Made by a program: the position numbers and the translations under genes
The notes under the pieces: model-generated
The model's input: the letters and a program-made list of their open reading frames with translations, nothing else
Told to the model about the DNA's origin: nothing
The model's database searches: none
In this document: in pieces, positions 1 through 7,857 of the stretch
Numbering within the stretch: position 1 is the first letter of the stretch
Layout of the letters: each line of letters begins with the position of its first letter
Assembly (NCBI GenBank): GCA_964443005.1
Contig: CAYUBI010000032.1
Coordinates: 1-20,817, forward strand
Reading direction: 5' to 3'
Source: CAYUBI01 sp964443005
Lineage (GTDB): Bacteria; Margulisbacteria; Riflemargulisbacteria; GWF2-35-9; CAYUBI01
Length of the DNA: 20,817 bases

Positions 1-66
1 GCCTCCATAGCTAATATTGTTGCCGTCCCTACTGATATGTTGATATATATATCGACGTGTTTGTGA
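1..66 (+). CDS. possible 3' end of a membrane-protein gene (partial)
   Basis: Frame 1 is open from the window edge to a TGA at 64-66, giving about 21 residues. The stretch A-S-I-A-N-I-V-A-V-P near its start resembles the 'LANLLAVPL' segment after a transmembrane helix in ComEC/Rec2-type competence proteins, but the rest does not extend that match. The other two plus-strand frames close at once. This may be the tail of a gene lying outside the window or chance; the call rests on a very short stretch. Confidence 0.2.
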   Translation, partial: ASIANIVAVPTDMLIYISTCL

Positions 67-84
67 ATTTATTTCATTTATTTT

Positions 85-108
85 GGAATTTCTAGTGGAA
101 TTTCTAGT
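85..108. repeat. 12-bp tandem duplication in the uvrA upstream region
   Basis: GGAATTTCTAGT occurs twice head to tail (85-96 and 97-108) with no mismatch. It lies in the noncoding leader between the window edge and uvrA. No function can be assigned; it may be a replication-slippage duplication or a pair of half-sites. Confidence 0.7.
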
Positions 109-137
109 GTTATTCAAAAAATGGCCAAGTTTTTATC

Positions 138-190
138 AGGTCTACTTGATTATTTTAGTGTTTTTACATATATTTTAAGGTCTACTTGAT
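138..190. repeat. 13-bp direct repeats, 40 bp apart, upstream of uvrA
   Basis: AGGTCTACTTGAT occurs at 138-150 and again at 178-190, a start-to-start distance of 40 bp, close to four helical turns. The second copy runs into GATAAT (188-193), which could be a -10 element; a TTTACA at 163-168 would be its -35 with a long 19-bp spacer. The arrangement looks like a pair of regulator sites at the uvrA promoter, but this is inference. The copies are not palindromic and do not resemble known LexA boxes. Confidence 0.6.
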
Positions 191-282
191 AATATTCCAA
201 TCTTATTAAAAGATATTGATCCTGTTCGTTGCCATTTTACCTCTTGCGTATCTGATTGCTTTTTGGTAACCTCATGGCTAGT

Positions 283-3126
283 ATGCAAAATTCAATTATT
301 ATTAAAGGTGCGCGTCAGCATAATTTAAAAAATATTAATCTTGAGATTCCGCGGGATAAACTGATTGTAATTACAGGTTTAAGTGGTTCAGGAAAGAGTT
401 CATTAGCCTTTGATACCATTTATGCTGAAGGACAGCGCCGTTATGTGGAATCCTTGTCTGCTTATGCACGTCAGTTTCTTGAACAAATGCAAAAACCAGA
501 AGTAGAATCTGTTACTGGATTATCACCTGCAATTTCGATTGATCAAAAAACAACAAGCCGAAATCCACGGTCAACTGTTGGTACAATTACTGAAATTTAT
601 GATTATTTGCGATTGCTTTATACACATATTGGAAAACCACATTGTCCGGAATGTGGTAAATTAATTCAGCGGCAAACTGCATCACAAATTATTGATGAAT
701 TATTACAGCTTCCTTTTGAAACGAAACTTAGCTTACTGGCGCCTGTGATTCGGGGCAAAAAAGGGGAGGCCAAACAGCTTTTAGAAATGGTTCGTAAAGA
801 AGGATTTTTACGCGTTCGTGTTAATGGGGTTATGCATGATATTGAGGAATCAATTACTATTGATAAAAACAAAAAAAATACAATTGAAATTGTTGTTGAT
901 CGACTCGTGATTCGGCCTGAGGATAAGACGCGTTTATCAGATTCAGTTGAAACGTCGTTGAAATTTGGTAAAGGATTAGTTGTTGCTTTAACAGACCCAA
1001 AGGAAATGTTATATAGCGAAAATTATGCTTGTATTGAATGCCAAATAAATTTGCCTGAAATTTCGCCACGCGTTTTTTCATTTAATGCACCATATGGCGC
1101 TTGTACTGAATGTAATGGGCTAGGAGCAAAATTGGAATTTGCACCTGAATTGGTGTTTCCTGATTTAACGTTGCCACTTCGATATGCTTCACAGAAAATT
1201 ATTAATTTGGATAATACTTATTTTGGGATGATGGTAGAAGCAGTTGCACGTAAATATGGGTTTACCTTGGATACGCCAATGGATCAGTTAACAAAGGAAC
1301 AACGTCATTTTGTGCTATATGGAACTGGCGTACAAGAAGTTGATGGAACGTGGCATTTAGGGAAAAGTGGGCGCAGCAATTTTTCAGGGCAAATTAATTT
1401 TTCTAAACCATTTGAAGGTATAATGGGAAATCTTCATCGTCGTTATTTGGAAACGCAGTCTGAACCAATGCGATTTCATATGCGTCGTTTTATGAAGGAA
1501 ACAGTGTGCAGCTCGTGTAAAGGCCAACGCTTAAAAAAAGAGATTTTGGCAATTCGTGTGCAGGGTATTAATATCGCAGAATTAACACAGAAAACTATTG
1601 AGGAAGCACTCCAATGGTTTGCTGCTTTGCAATTAACAGAACAAGAAGCTCATATTGCGCATGAATTGATTAAGGAAATTAGTGTACGGTTATCTTTTTT
1701 GAAAAATGTTGGCTTGGATTATATTGCGCTAAATCGAAAAGCAGCTACGCTAAGTGGGGGAGAAGCTCAGCGCATTCGTTTGGCTACGCAAATTGGTTCA
1801 GGGCTTATGGGTGTGTTGTATGTTCTGGATGAACCGAGCATTGGCTTACATCAACGCGATAATCAACGCTTGATTCAAACGTTGCGTAAATTATGCGACA
1901 CAGGTAACACTGTTATTGTTGTAGAACATGATGAAGAAACTATTCGTGCTGCAGATTTTGTTGTTGACATGGGACCTGCTGCAGGCAAATATGGTGGTGA
2001 AGTTATTTTCGCAGGTACAGTTGATCAATTATTAGCCTTTCCATATTCGATGACTGCCCAGTATATGAATGGACAGTTGAAAATCGAATTGCCACATCGT
2101 ATCCGCCTTGAAAATTCAAATGTGTTAGCTATTTTCGGTGCGCAAGAAAACAATTTAAAAAATATTGATGTTGAAATTCCTTTAAGTAAATTAGTTTGTG
2201 TGACCGGTGTATCTGGAAGCGGGAAATCAACGTTAGTTCACGATATTCTTTATAAATCAGTAGCTCAACATTTTTATAATTCTGTAGCAACTCCTGGAAA
2301 GCATCGAAAAATAACTGGTTTTCAGCATATAGATAAAGTTATTATTATTAATCAAGAAGCAATTGGACGAACTCCACGCAGTAATCCTGCAACTTATACT
2401 GGCGTGTTTGATCCTATTCGCGAGTTATTTGTAAAAACAAAGGAATCTGCCATTCGTGGATATAAAAGTGGACGATTTAGTTTTAATGTTAAAGGTGGAC
2501 GATGCGAAACGTGTGAAGGCGATGGGTTAATTAAAATTGAAATGAATTTTTTGCCGGATGTTTATGTGACATGCGAAGCTTGTCATGGTAAACGTTATAA
2601 CCGTGAAACTTTAGAGGTTCGGTTTAAAGGTGTTAGCATTGCAGATGTTTTAGATATGACTGCACTTGAGGCGTATGAATTTTTTCAACATATTCCGAAG
2701 ATTAGTCGTGTGCTAAAGACTTTGGTAGATGTTGGTCTAGGGTATATTCATTTAGGTCAAAGTGCAACAACGCTGAGTGGTGGCGAAGCGCAGCGTATCA
2801 AATTATCTTCGGAATTATGCCGACGTTCAACTGGAAAAACGTTATATATCTTAGATGAGCCGACTACTGGGCTTCATTTTGCTGATGTTAGTTTGTTAAT
2901 GGAAGTTTTGAATCGGTTGGTTGAAACAGGGAATACTGTTTTAATTATTGAACATAATTTAGATGTTATTCGCTTGTCTGACTATATCATTGATTTGGGG
3001 CCTGATGGCGGCAATCGCGGTGGGCAAGTTATTGTTCACGGATCGCCTGAAGTTGTTGCAAAAAATAAAAAATCTTATACTGGACAGTTTCTCAAGACAA
3101 TTTTACAATCACACTATGGTAGATAA
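283..3126 (+). CDS. uvrA: excinuclease ABC subunit A (UvrA)
   Basis: Damage-recognition ATPase of nucleotide excision repair, acting as a UvrA dimer that loads UvrB on DNA. From ATG 283 the protein has 947 residues, close to the 940 of E. coli. Visible parts: first Walker A G32-S39 (GLSGSGKS), zinc module C250-x2-C253...C274-x2-C277, ABC signature LSGGEAQRIRL near residue 490, Walker B VLDEPSIGLH, second Walker A GVSGSGKS near 643, second zinc module (GRCETCEGDG...CEACHG), and second signature LSGGEAQRIKL near 831 with ILDEPTTGLH. ATG 283 is chosen because it puts the GAR-x-HNLKN motif at the family position; ATG 274 and TTG 256 are in-frame alternatives, and none has a clear Shine-Dalgarno. 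First gene of an overlapping cluster; its end overlaps dnaB by 11 bp. Confidence 0.97.
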   Translation: MQNSIIIKGARQHNLKNINLEIPRDKLIVITGLSGSGKSSLAFDTIYAEGQRRYVESLSAYARQFLEQMQKPEVESVTGLSPAISIDQKTTSRNPRSTVGTITEIYDYLRLLYTHIGKPHCPECGKLIQRQTASQIIDELLQLPFETKLSLLAPVIRGKKGEAKQLLEMVRKEGFLRVRVNGVMHDIEESITIDKNKKNTIEIVVDRLVIRPEDKTRLSDSVETSLKFGKGLVVALTDPKEMLYSENYACIECQINLPEISPRVFSFNAPYGACTECNGLGAKLEFAPELVFPDLTLPLRYASQKIINLDNTYFGMMVEAVARKYGFTLDTPMDQLTKEQRHFVLYGTGVQEVDGTWHLGKSGRSNFSGQINFSKPFEGIMGNLHRRYLETQSEPMRFHMRRFMKETVCSSCKGQRLKKEILAIRVQGINIAELTQKTIEEALQWFAALQLTEQEAHIAHELIKEISVRLSFLKNVGLDYIALNRKAATLSGGEAQRIRLATQIGSGLMGVLYVLDEPSIGLHQRDNQRLIQTLRKLCDTGNTVIVVEHDEETIRAADFVVDMGPAAGKYGGEVIFAGTVDQLLAFPYSMTAQYMNGQLKIELPHRIRLENSNVLAIFGAQENNLKNIDVEIPLSKLVCVTGVSGSGKSTLVHDILYKSVAQHFYNSVATPGKHRKITGFQHIDKVIIINQEAIGRTPRSNPATYTGVFDPIRELFVKTKESAIRGYKSGRFSFNVKGGRCETCEGDGLIKIEMNFLPDVYVTCEACHGKRYNRETLEVRFKGVSIADVLDMTALEAYEFFQHIPKISRVLKTLVDVGLGYIHLGQSATTLSGGEAQRIKLSSELCRRSTGKTLYILDEPTTGLHFADVSLLMEVLNRLVETGNTVLIIEHNLDVIRLSDYIIDLGPDGGNRGGQVIVHGSPEVVAKNKKSYTGQFLKTILQSHYGR

Positions 3127-4468
3127 ATTACCTCCTCAAAATATAGATGCTGAGCAATCCATACTTGGCGCCATTCTTATTGATAAAGAAGCAGTTCACC
3201 GTGTTGCAGACATTTTGGATGTTGATTCCTTTTATAAAGAAGCGCACAAGCTTATTTTTAAGGCAATGCTTCGGTTATTAGCAAAGGGTGAGCCATTGGA
3301 TTTGGTTACAGTCACTGAAGAACTTCGTAGTTCTGGACACCAAGAGCAAACTGGCGGTGCGTTTTATTTAACGGATTTAATTAATGCAGTGCCTACATCA
3401 GCAAATATTGAATATTATGCTCGGATTATTATGGAAAAGGCAATTTTGCGGCGGTTGATTAGTACAGGTTCCGAAATTGTGACGTCTGCGTTTGAAGAAA
3501 ATGCTGATGTCGATTCTGTATTGGATGTAGCACAAAAATTGATTTTTGATGTAGCACAAAAAAAATCTAAGAAGAATTTTTTTCATGTTAAAGACATTTT
3601 GCCGTCTGTTATGGATCGAATTGAAGAAGTGTATGAAAATAAGGGACAAATTCAGGGCGTTTCTTCTGGATTTCCGGATTATGACAAAATGACTGCTGGG
3701 TTTACGCCAGCTGATTTAATTATTATTGCAGCGCGGCCAAGTATGGGAAAAACAGCGTTGGCTTTGACTATTGCTCAAAATGCAGCAGTTAAGGATAAAA
3801 AAATTATTGCCTTGTTTAGTTGTGAAATGTCAATGGAATCTTTAGTTCAACGTATGTTATGCTCAGATGCTGAAATTGATGCACAGAAATTGCGAACTGG
3901 AAATTTATTTGATTATGAATGGAAAAAGTTAACGCGATCTTTGGGGCGATTAAGTGAAGCGCCTATTTATATTGATGATACGCCTAGTATTACGCCACTT
4001 GAATTGCGGGCTAAAGCTAGACGGCTAAAAATCGAGCATGGTTTGGATATGATTGTTGTTGATTATTTGCAGCTGATGAGTGGGTCTAAGTCATATTCTG
4101 AAAACCGAACACAAGAAATTGCTGAAATCGCTCGTTCACTTAAAGGTATTGCGCGTGAATTGCAGGTTCCTGTAATTGCGTTATCTCAATTGTCACGGGC
4201 TGTTGAGCAGCGTAATGATCGGATTCCACGATTAAGTGATTTGCGTGAATCTGGTGAAATTGAGCAAACTGCAGATTTAGTTGTGTTTATTCATCGCGAA
4301 GATTATTATGATCAAATGGCACCTACAAATAATCAAGCAGATATCATTATTGCAAAGCATCGGAATGGTCCAACAGGCACAATTCAATTAGTTTTTCGAA
4401 AAGAGCTGGCAAAATTTGTTAACAAAGAACGTAGCGATATTGCGCCACCTCCATCATCTGAATCATGA
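3116..4468 (+). CDS. dnaB: replicative DNA helicase DnaB
   Basis: Hexameric 5'-3' helicase of the replication fork, 450 residues, normal for the family. The N-terminal domain opens with LPPQNIDAEQSILGAILID, the usual DnaB start, which fixes ATG 3116 although the frame is open much further upstream inside uvrA. RecA-like C-terminal domain: Walker A around G211-K212-T213 (ARPSMGKT), Walker B MIVVDYLQLM with D316, and the RESGEIEQTADL segment before the C-terminal HR-x-GPTG arginine-finger region. No intein interrupts it. The start lies inside uvrA (11 bp overlap) and the TGA stop overlaps the next ATG as ATGA, so all three are probably translated in coupled fashion from one mRNA. Confidence 0.97.
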   Translation: MVDKLPPQNIDAEQSILGAILIDKEAVHRVADILDVDSFYKEAHKLIFKAMLRLLAKGEPLDLVTVTEELRSSGHQEQTGGAFYLTDLINAVPTSANIEYYARIIMEKAILRRLISTGSEIVTSAFEENADVDSVLDVAQKLIFDVAQKKSKKNFFHVKDILPSVMDRIEEVYENKGQIQGVSSGFPDYDKMTAGFTPADLIIIAARPSMGKTALALTIAQNAAVKDKKIIALFSCEMSMESLVQRMLCSDAEIDAQKLRTGNLFDYEWKKLTRSLGRLSEAPIYIDDTPSITPLELRAKARRLKIEHGLDMIVVDYLQLMSGSKSYSENRTQEIAEIARSLKGIARELQVPVIALSQLSRAVEQRNDRIPRLSDLRESGEIEQTADLVVFIHREDYYDQMAPTNNQADIIIAKHRNGPTGTIQLVFRKELAKFVNKERSDIAPPPSSES

Positions 4469-5943
4469 GTGTGTGTTGTCGCCTTACATTTTTGCTTTTC
4501 CTAGTTTGTTGGAGTTGGTCAGTGGCAATGGAATTATCAGCAGACTCAATTGATTATTTCCAGGATGGGCAAGTTATTCATGCTACTAATCATGTCGTTA
4601 TTACGTTGAATGGTGTTGTTGTGACAACAAATGAAGTGACTTTGGATGCTAAAACTAAAAATATTCTAATTCCTGAAGCATATGATATTTTTTCACGTGA
4701 GCGTAGTGCTTCCGGATCGGATTTTTGTTTGGATTATGGGAAAGGTGAGGGTAAATCAAGAGATATTCGCTTCAGTTTTGATAAATATAAAATTGATGGT
4801 CATGAAATGTCTTTTGATACTGAACAGGTAACTTTACGGAATCTTTCCATGACTGCATGTAAAATGCCTTCACCCAATTATTATATTCAAGCTTCGTCGC
4901 TTCAGATTTATCATGGTCTTGGTTTTTTATATGCTACGAATGCAGTGATGATGCTGTATGGTGTCCCAGTTGCTTACTTACCTTTATACATTTATGGAAA
5001 TAAGCAATATAGTCGGTTTGCGCAGCAAGTATTTATTCCAGATTTAGGTGTGAACGATAAAGAAGGGTCCTATATTATTGAGCGTGTTCCTTATTTAATT
5101 AATCCTCAAAATACGGGTGTGATTCATGTGTCAACCTATAGTATTCGTGGTCCGCGTATTGGTGTAGAACATACGGTTCGTATGGGCGATTCATCATTGA
5201 ATTTATTTGGGTATAGTATTAAAGACGATGTAGAATATGTGGCGGAATTGATTGTTCCGTTGCGTTCCACTGATAAAAAAGATACTAGTGATGCTTTGGA
5301 AAAAGCATTGAGTCAATTTCAATTTCTTCAGGAACGAGGATTGACAATTGGAGGTAAATTTAGTAAAAATCAATACTTAAATTATCATTATGTTAATTTT
5401 CAACCTGAAGTTTATATGTTTGGAGATTATGAGCATGTAGGGTGGATAGACACTATTCGTTTTTTTATGAGTAAAGCACAAATTATGGAAGATAAAAATA
5501 TTAATCAGTCCAAGGTAAGTACTACGTTTGATTTTAGCAAAACACTAGCAATAGACGCAAATAATTCTATGCATGTTAGTACAATATTTAGTGGTGATTA
5601 TTATGATGTTTTGAATCGGCAGCAATGGTATTCGAGTGCTGGGTTTTCGACTGAAAATCCTTGGTTTCGATATTCTTTGGATTATATTCATTATCATTCT
5701 TTTGTTGGAAATTCACCTTTTGCTTTTGATGCATTTCAGATAGATAGTCAAAATAAAATCATATTTTCATTAGACTATTATGGCAAATGGTTACGTTGGA
5801 ATGTTCTTTTTCGCTATGGAGTTCAGAATCAACAGTTTTATGACCGTAATTATTCTGTTATACTTCCAATTGGATGTCTTGGGTTGGTGCTTACGTGGAA
5901 AGATGTTCAACGAGAGATTTCATGGCATGTTAGTTTAGATTGA
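4465..5943 (+). CDS. lptD: LptD-like outer-membrane LPS-assembly protein, short form
   Basis: Likely outer-membrane barrel that receives lipopolysaccharide or another envelope lipid, 492 residues. A signal peptide is clear: a hydrophobic run over residues 7-20 and probable cleavage after SWSVA (21). Residues 23-125 have the OstA/LptA-type repeat of short beta strands (DSIDYFQDGQVIHATNHVVI). Residues 130-180 contain the LptD-typical TACKMPSPNYY...ASSLQIYHG and a GVPVAYLPLYIYGNK segment. The rest alternates polar and aromatic residues as barrel strands do. It is much shorter than E. coli LptD (784 aa), and the paired C-terminal cysteines of the proteobacterial protein are absent. Start overlaps the dnaB stop (ATGA); stop overlaps the next gene (TGATG). 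Family is fairly sure, substrate unknown. Confidence 0.8.
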   Translation: MSVCCRLTFLLFLVCWSWSVAMELSADSIDYFQDGQVIHATNHVVITLNGVVVTTNEVTLDAKTKNILIPEAYDIFSRERSASGSDFCLDYGKGEGKSRDIRFSFDKYKIDGHEMSFDTEQVTLRNLSMTACKMPSPNYYIQASSLQIYHGLGFLYATNAVMMLYGVPVAYLPLYIYGNKQYSRFAQQVFIPDLGVNDKEGSYIIERVPYLINPQNTGVIHVSTYSIRGPRIGVEHTVRMGDSSLNLFGYSIKDDVEYVAELIVPLRSTDKKDTSDALEKALSQFQFLQERGLTIGGKFSKNQYLNYHYVNFQPEVYMFGDYEHVGWIDTIRFFMSKAQIMEDKNINQSKVSTTFDFSKTLAIDANNSMHVSTIFSGDYYDVLNRQQWYSSAGFSTENPWFRYSLDYIHYHSFVGNSPFAFDAFQIDSQNKIIFSLDYYGKWLRWNVLFRYGVQNQQFYDRNYSVILPIGCLGLVLTWKDVQREISWHVSLD

Positions 5944-6479
5944 TGAACCAACACGCGCATTTTTTTCGATTATTGGCTAGTAATGTTCGTTTTGCAGTTC
6001 TGGGGTATTTAGATGAAAAGGGCTCAACGTGTGTAAATGAATTAGTTGTAAAAGCTCATGTTCCAGCACCTTCGATATCTGATCAATTACGATGTTTACG
6101 ACAAGCAGATATTGTGAATGCACGTAAAGAAGGGCTTCATGTTTTTTATGATCTAAATAAATCAGTGATTGAAAATCGGATTCGAGCTTTTTGGAATGAT
6201 TTAGAATATTATGAACGGTGTGATTCAATAAAATTATTGTTGAATGCTTTGTTTCAGCCTTCTCAGTTAATGATTTATAAAATGTTGGCTAATGAAAATC
6301 GACTTGAAATGCTGTCGTATTTGCTGCATCATGAATATTCGGTTACTGAATTAAGTGATTTGTTTTATCTTGAACAGCCGACTATTTCAATGCATTTAGC
6401 GATTTTAGAAAAAGGTGGCATTCTCTCAGTTAAGAGCGTTTCAACGCGGCGAATATATTCGATTCGAAAGGATAATTAG
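5943..6479 (+). CDS. tandem double ArsR-family winged-helix regulator
   Basis: A 178-residue protein built from two ArsR-type winged helix-turn-helix domains. Domain 1 (about 7-70) has LASNVRFAVLGYL, recognition helix SISDQLRCLRQADIV and wing RKEGLHVFYDL. Domain 2 (about 108-175) has LANENRLEMLSYL, TISMHLAILEKGGIL and RRIYSI. The shared pattern L-A-x-N-x-R-x3-L-x-Y-L shows internal duplication. A linker of about 35 residues joins them. Ordinary ArsR proteins are about 100 aa and dimerise; this one may act as a pseudo-dimer. Of the metal-binding ELCVCDL region, only the first cysteine position is kept in domain 1 (C30), and none in domain 2, so metal sensing is doubtful. Start ATG 5943 overlaps the previous TGA by one base; a TTG at 5940 is an alternative. 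It ends 2 bp before gmd. Target genes are unknown; autoregulation of the cluster is possible. Confidence 0.85.
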   Translation: MNQHAHFFRLLASNVRFAVLGYLDEKGSTCVNELVVKAHVPAPSISDQLRCLRQADIVNARKEGLHVFYDLNKSVIENRIRAFWNDLEYYERCDSIKLLLNALFQPSQLMIYKMLANENRLEMLSYLLHHEYSVTELSDLFYLEQPTISMHLAILEKGGILSVKSVSTRRIYSIRKDN

Positions 6480-6481
6480 TT

Positions 6482-7528
6482 ATGATAAAAAAAGCAATGA
6501 TTACCGGAATTACAGGGCAGGATGGATCTTATCTTGCTGAACTTTTATTGGAAAAAGGTTATCAAGTTCATGGGATGATTCGGCGTGCGAGTTCATTTAA
6601 TACTAAACGGATTGATCATTTGTATGCTGATCCGCACAACAAAAATGTTAATCTATTTTTGCATTACGGCGATATGAGTGATTCTAGCAATCTTAATCGG
6701 CTTTTGGAAAAAATTCAGCCTGATGAAATTTATAATTTGGCTGCTCAGTCTCATGTCCAAGTTTCATTTGAAGTGCCTGAGTATACGGTACAAACTGATG
6801 GAGTAGGTACCTTGCGCATATTGGATGCTATCAAGGAAACTGGCTTAAAAAAAACACGATTTTATCAAGCATCTACTTCGGAATTATATGGTAAAGTGCA
6901 GGAAATTCCTCAAAAAGAAACAACTCCGTTTTATCCGCGTTCGCCGTATGCTGTTGCGAAAATGTATGCTTATTGGATTGTTGTAAATTATAGAGAAGCT
7001 TACAATCTTCATGCAAGTAATGGCATTTTATTTAATCATGAATCGCCGCGTCGGGGGGAAACGTTTGTGACGCGAAAAATTACAATAGCTGCTGCAAAAA
7101 TCAAAGAAAACCAACAAGATTGCTTGTTCTTAGGCAATTTGGATTCTAAACGTGATTGGGGATATGCTCCAGATTATGTTCGGATGATGTGGATGATGTT
7201 GCAGCAAGAGCAACCAGATGATTTTGTTGTAGCTACGGGTGAAATGCATACTGTCAAAGAATTTATTGAAAAATCGTTTGATTGCTTGGGTATAACAATT
7301 GTTTGGAAAGGGAAGGGCATTGATGAAGTGGGTATTGATAAAGCTTCGGGCCAAATCAGAATTAAAATTGATGCTAAATATTTTCGCCCAACAGAAGTCG
7401 AATTGTTGCTAGGCGATCCTACTAAAGCGAAACAAAAATTGGGGTGGGAACCGCAAGTTAAATTTGACAAATTAGTGCAAATTATGGCGCAAGCAGATTG
7501 GGATCTAGTAAAAAAAGGTCAGATTTAG
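6482..7528 (+). CDS. gmd: GDP-mannose 4,6-dehydratase
   Basis: Converts GDP-D-mannose to GDP-4-keto-6-deoxy-D-mannose, the branch point to GDP-fucose, GDP-rhamnose or GDP-perosamine for surface glycans. 348 residues, an extended short-chain dehydrogenase. Visible: NADP-binding ITGITGQDGSYL (G9-G15), RRASSFNT, NLAAQSHVQVSF, the TSELYGKVQE motif, catalytic Y156-x3-K160, and the Gmd-typical NHESPRRGETFVTRKIT and LGNLDSKRDWGYAPDYV segments. An AAAGGA Shine-Dalgarno lies at 6467-6472, 9 nt before the ATG. No GDP-fucose synthase or reductase follows, so the partner enzyme is elsewhere. Last gene of the uvrA-led cluster. Confidence 0.96.
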   Translation: MIKKAMITGITGQDGSYLAELLLEKGYQVHGMIRRASSFNTKRIDHLYADPHNKNVNLFLHYGDMSDSSNLNRLLEKIQPDEIYNLAAQSHVQVSFEVPEYTVQTDGVGTLRILDAIKETGLKKTRFYQASTSELYGKVQEIPQKETTPFYPRSPYAVAKMYAYWIVVNYREAYNLHASNGILFNHESPRRGETFVTRKITIAAAKIKENQQDCLFLGNLDSKRDWGYAPDYVRMMWMMLQQEQPDDFVVATGEMHTVKEFIEKSFDCLGITIVWKGKGIDEVGIDKASGQIRIKIDAKYFRPTEVELLLGDPTKAKQKLGWEPQVKFDKLVQIMAQADWDLVKKGQI

Positions 7529-7613
7529 TATGCTGGATTCTTCAATTATTCGAGAGTCTTTTGATAGTTGATTGAACAATTGGTGTGTAGATTGACTAAG
7601 ACACAAAATAGTA
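7529..7613. other. short gap after gmd, no convincing terminator
   Basis: This gap separates gmd from a convergent small gene. An ATG at 7530 opens only a 13-codon frame, with an AAAGGT about 10 nt upstream. The only pairing noted is TTCAAT (7541-7546) with ATTGAA (7571-7576), separated by a 24-nt loop and lacking a T run, so it is not a credible terminator. Confidence 0.4.
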
Positions 7614-7793
7614 CTATGGCAGTAATTCAAGCTGAGGAATAAAATGATTGTCAAAATGCAAATGATTGATTTCATAGGTCGTAATAAAATCGCTGATTGT
7701 CATGCCGCATTCTTCGCATAGAAATACTTTTTCTGGACGATAGCGATATTCCAAAAGACCTATGAATTTTTTCCGAGGATGTGTGCAACTCAT
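7614..7793 (-). CDS. small Cys-rich protein of unknown function (59 aa)
   Basis: Starting at ATG 7793, this minus-strand frame encodes 59 residues beginning MSCTHPRKKF. It has C3-T-H5 near the start and C26-E-E-C29-G after the aromatic-rich YRYRPEKVF stretch, which together could form a small zinc-ribbon site. No family is recognised. The start is chosen because AGGGA lies 11 nt upstream (plus 7805-7809); upstream in-frame TTG (7847) and ATG (7829) have no such signal. It is divergent from purS, sharing an AT-rich intergenic stretch, and convergent with gmd. The codons look like those of neighbouring genes. A 25-codon frame on the opposite strand (7644-7721) is considered less likely. Confidence 0.55.
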   Translation of the reverse strand: MSCTHPRKKFIGLLEYRYRPEKVFLCEECGMTISDFITTYEINHLHFDNHFIPQLELLP

Positions 7794-7842
7794 AATTAAT
7801 ACATTCCCTGTTTTAGTATTTTTAAACATGAAGGAATTGTGA

Positions 7843-7854
7843 TACAATTATAAT
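7843..7854 (+). promoter_or_regulatory. candidate -10 elements just before purS
   Basis: TATAAT at 7849-7854 and the overlapping-adjacent TACAAT at 7843-7848 are both good -10 sequences. They sit only 3 and 9 nt from the purS ATG (7858). Transcription from either would start at or within a few bases of the start codon, giving a leaderless or nearly leaderless mRNA. No good -35 is seen. The same AT-rich stretch reads TATAAT on the minus strand and could also serve the divergent small gene. Confidence 0.35.
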
Positions 7855-7857
7855 ATT

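Noticed and set aside
2963..3115. In-frame upstream extension of dnaB inside uvrA
   Set aside because: The 51 extra residues do not resemble a DnaB N-terminus, whereas ATG 3116 begins with the normal family sequence.
4465..5943. TGA recoding or an alternative genetic code
   Set aside because: TGA ends several conserved proteins at family-normal lengths (dnaB, mreB, purQ), so it is a stop here.
7130..7470. Minus-strand frames of 74 and 98 codons
   Set aside because: Both are antisense to the conserved 3' part of gmd and show no protein family signal.
7530..7571. 13-codon frame (MLDSSIIRESFDS) right after gmd with a possible AAAGGT upstream
   Set aside because: Too short to judge, no recognisable similarity, and reading through its TGA meets more stops.
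7644..7721. 25-codon plus-strand frame with GAGGAA nearby
   Set aside because: It lies antisense to the longer 59-aa frame, whose product looks more protein-like; only one is likely real.
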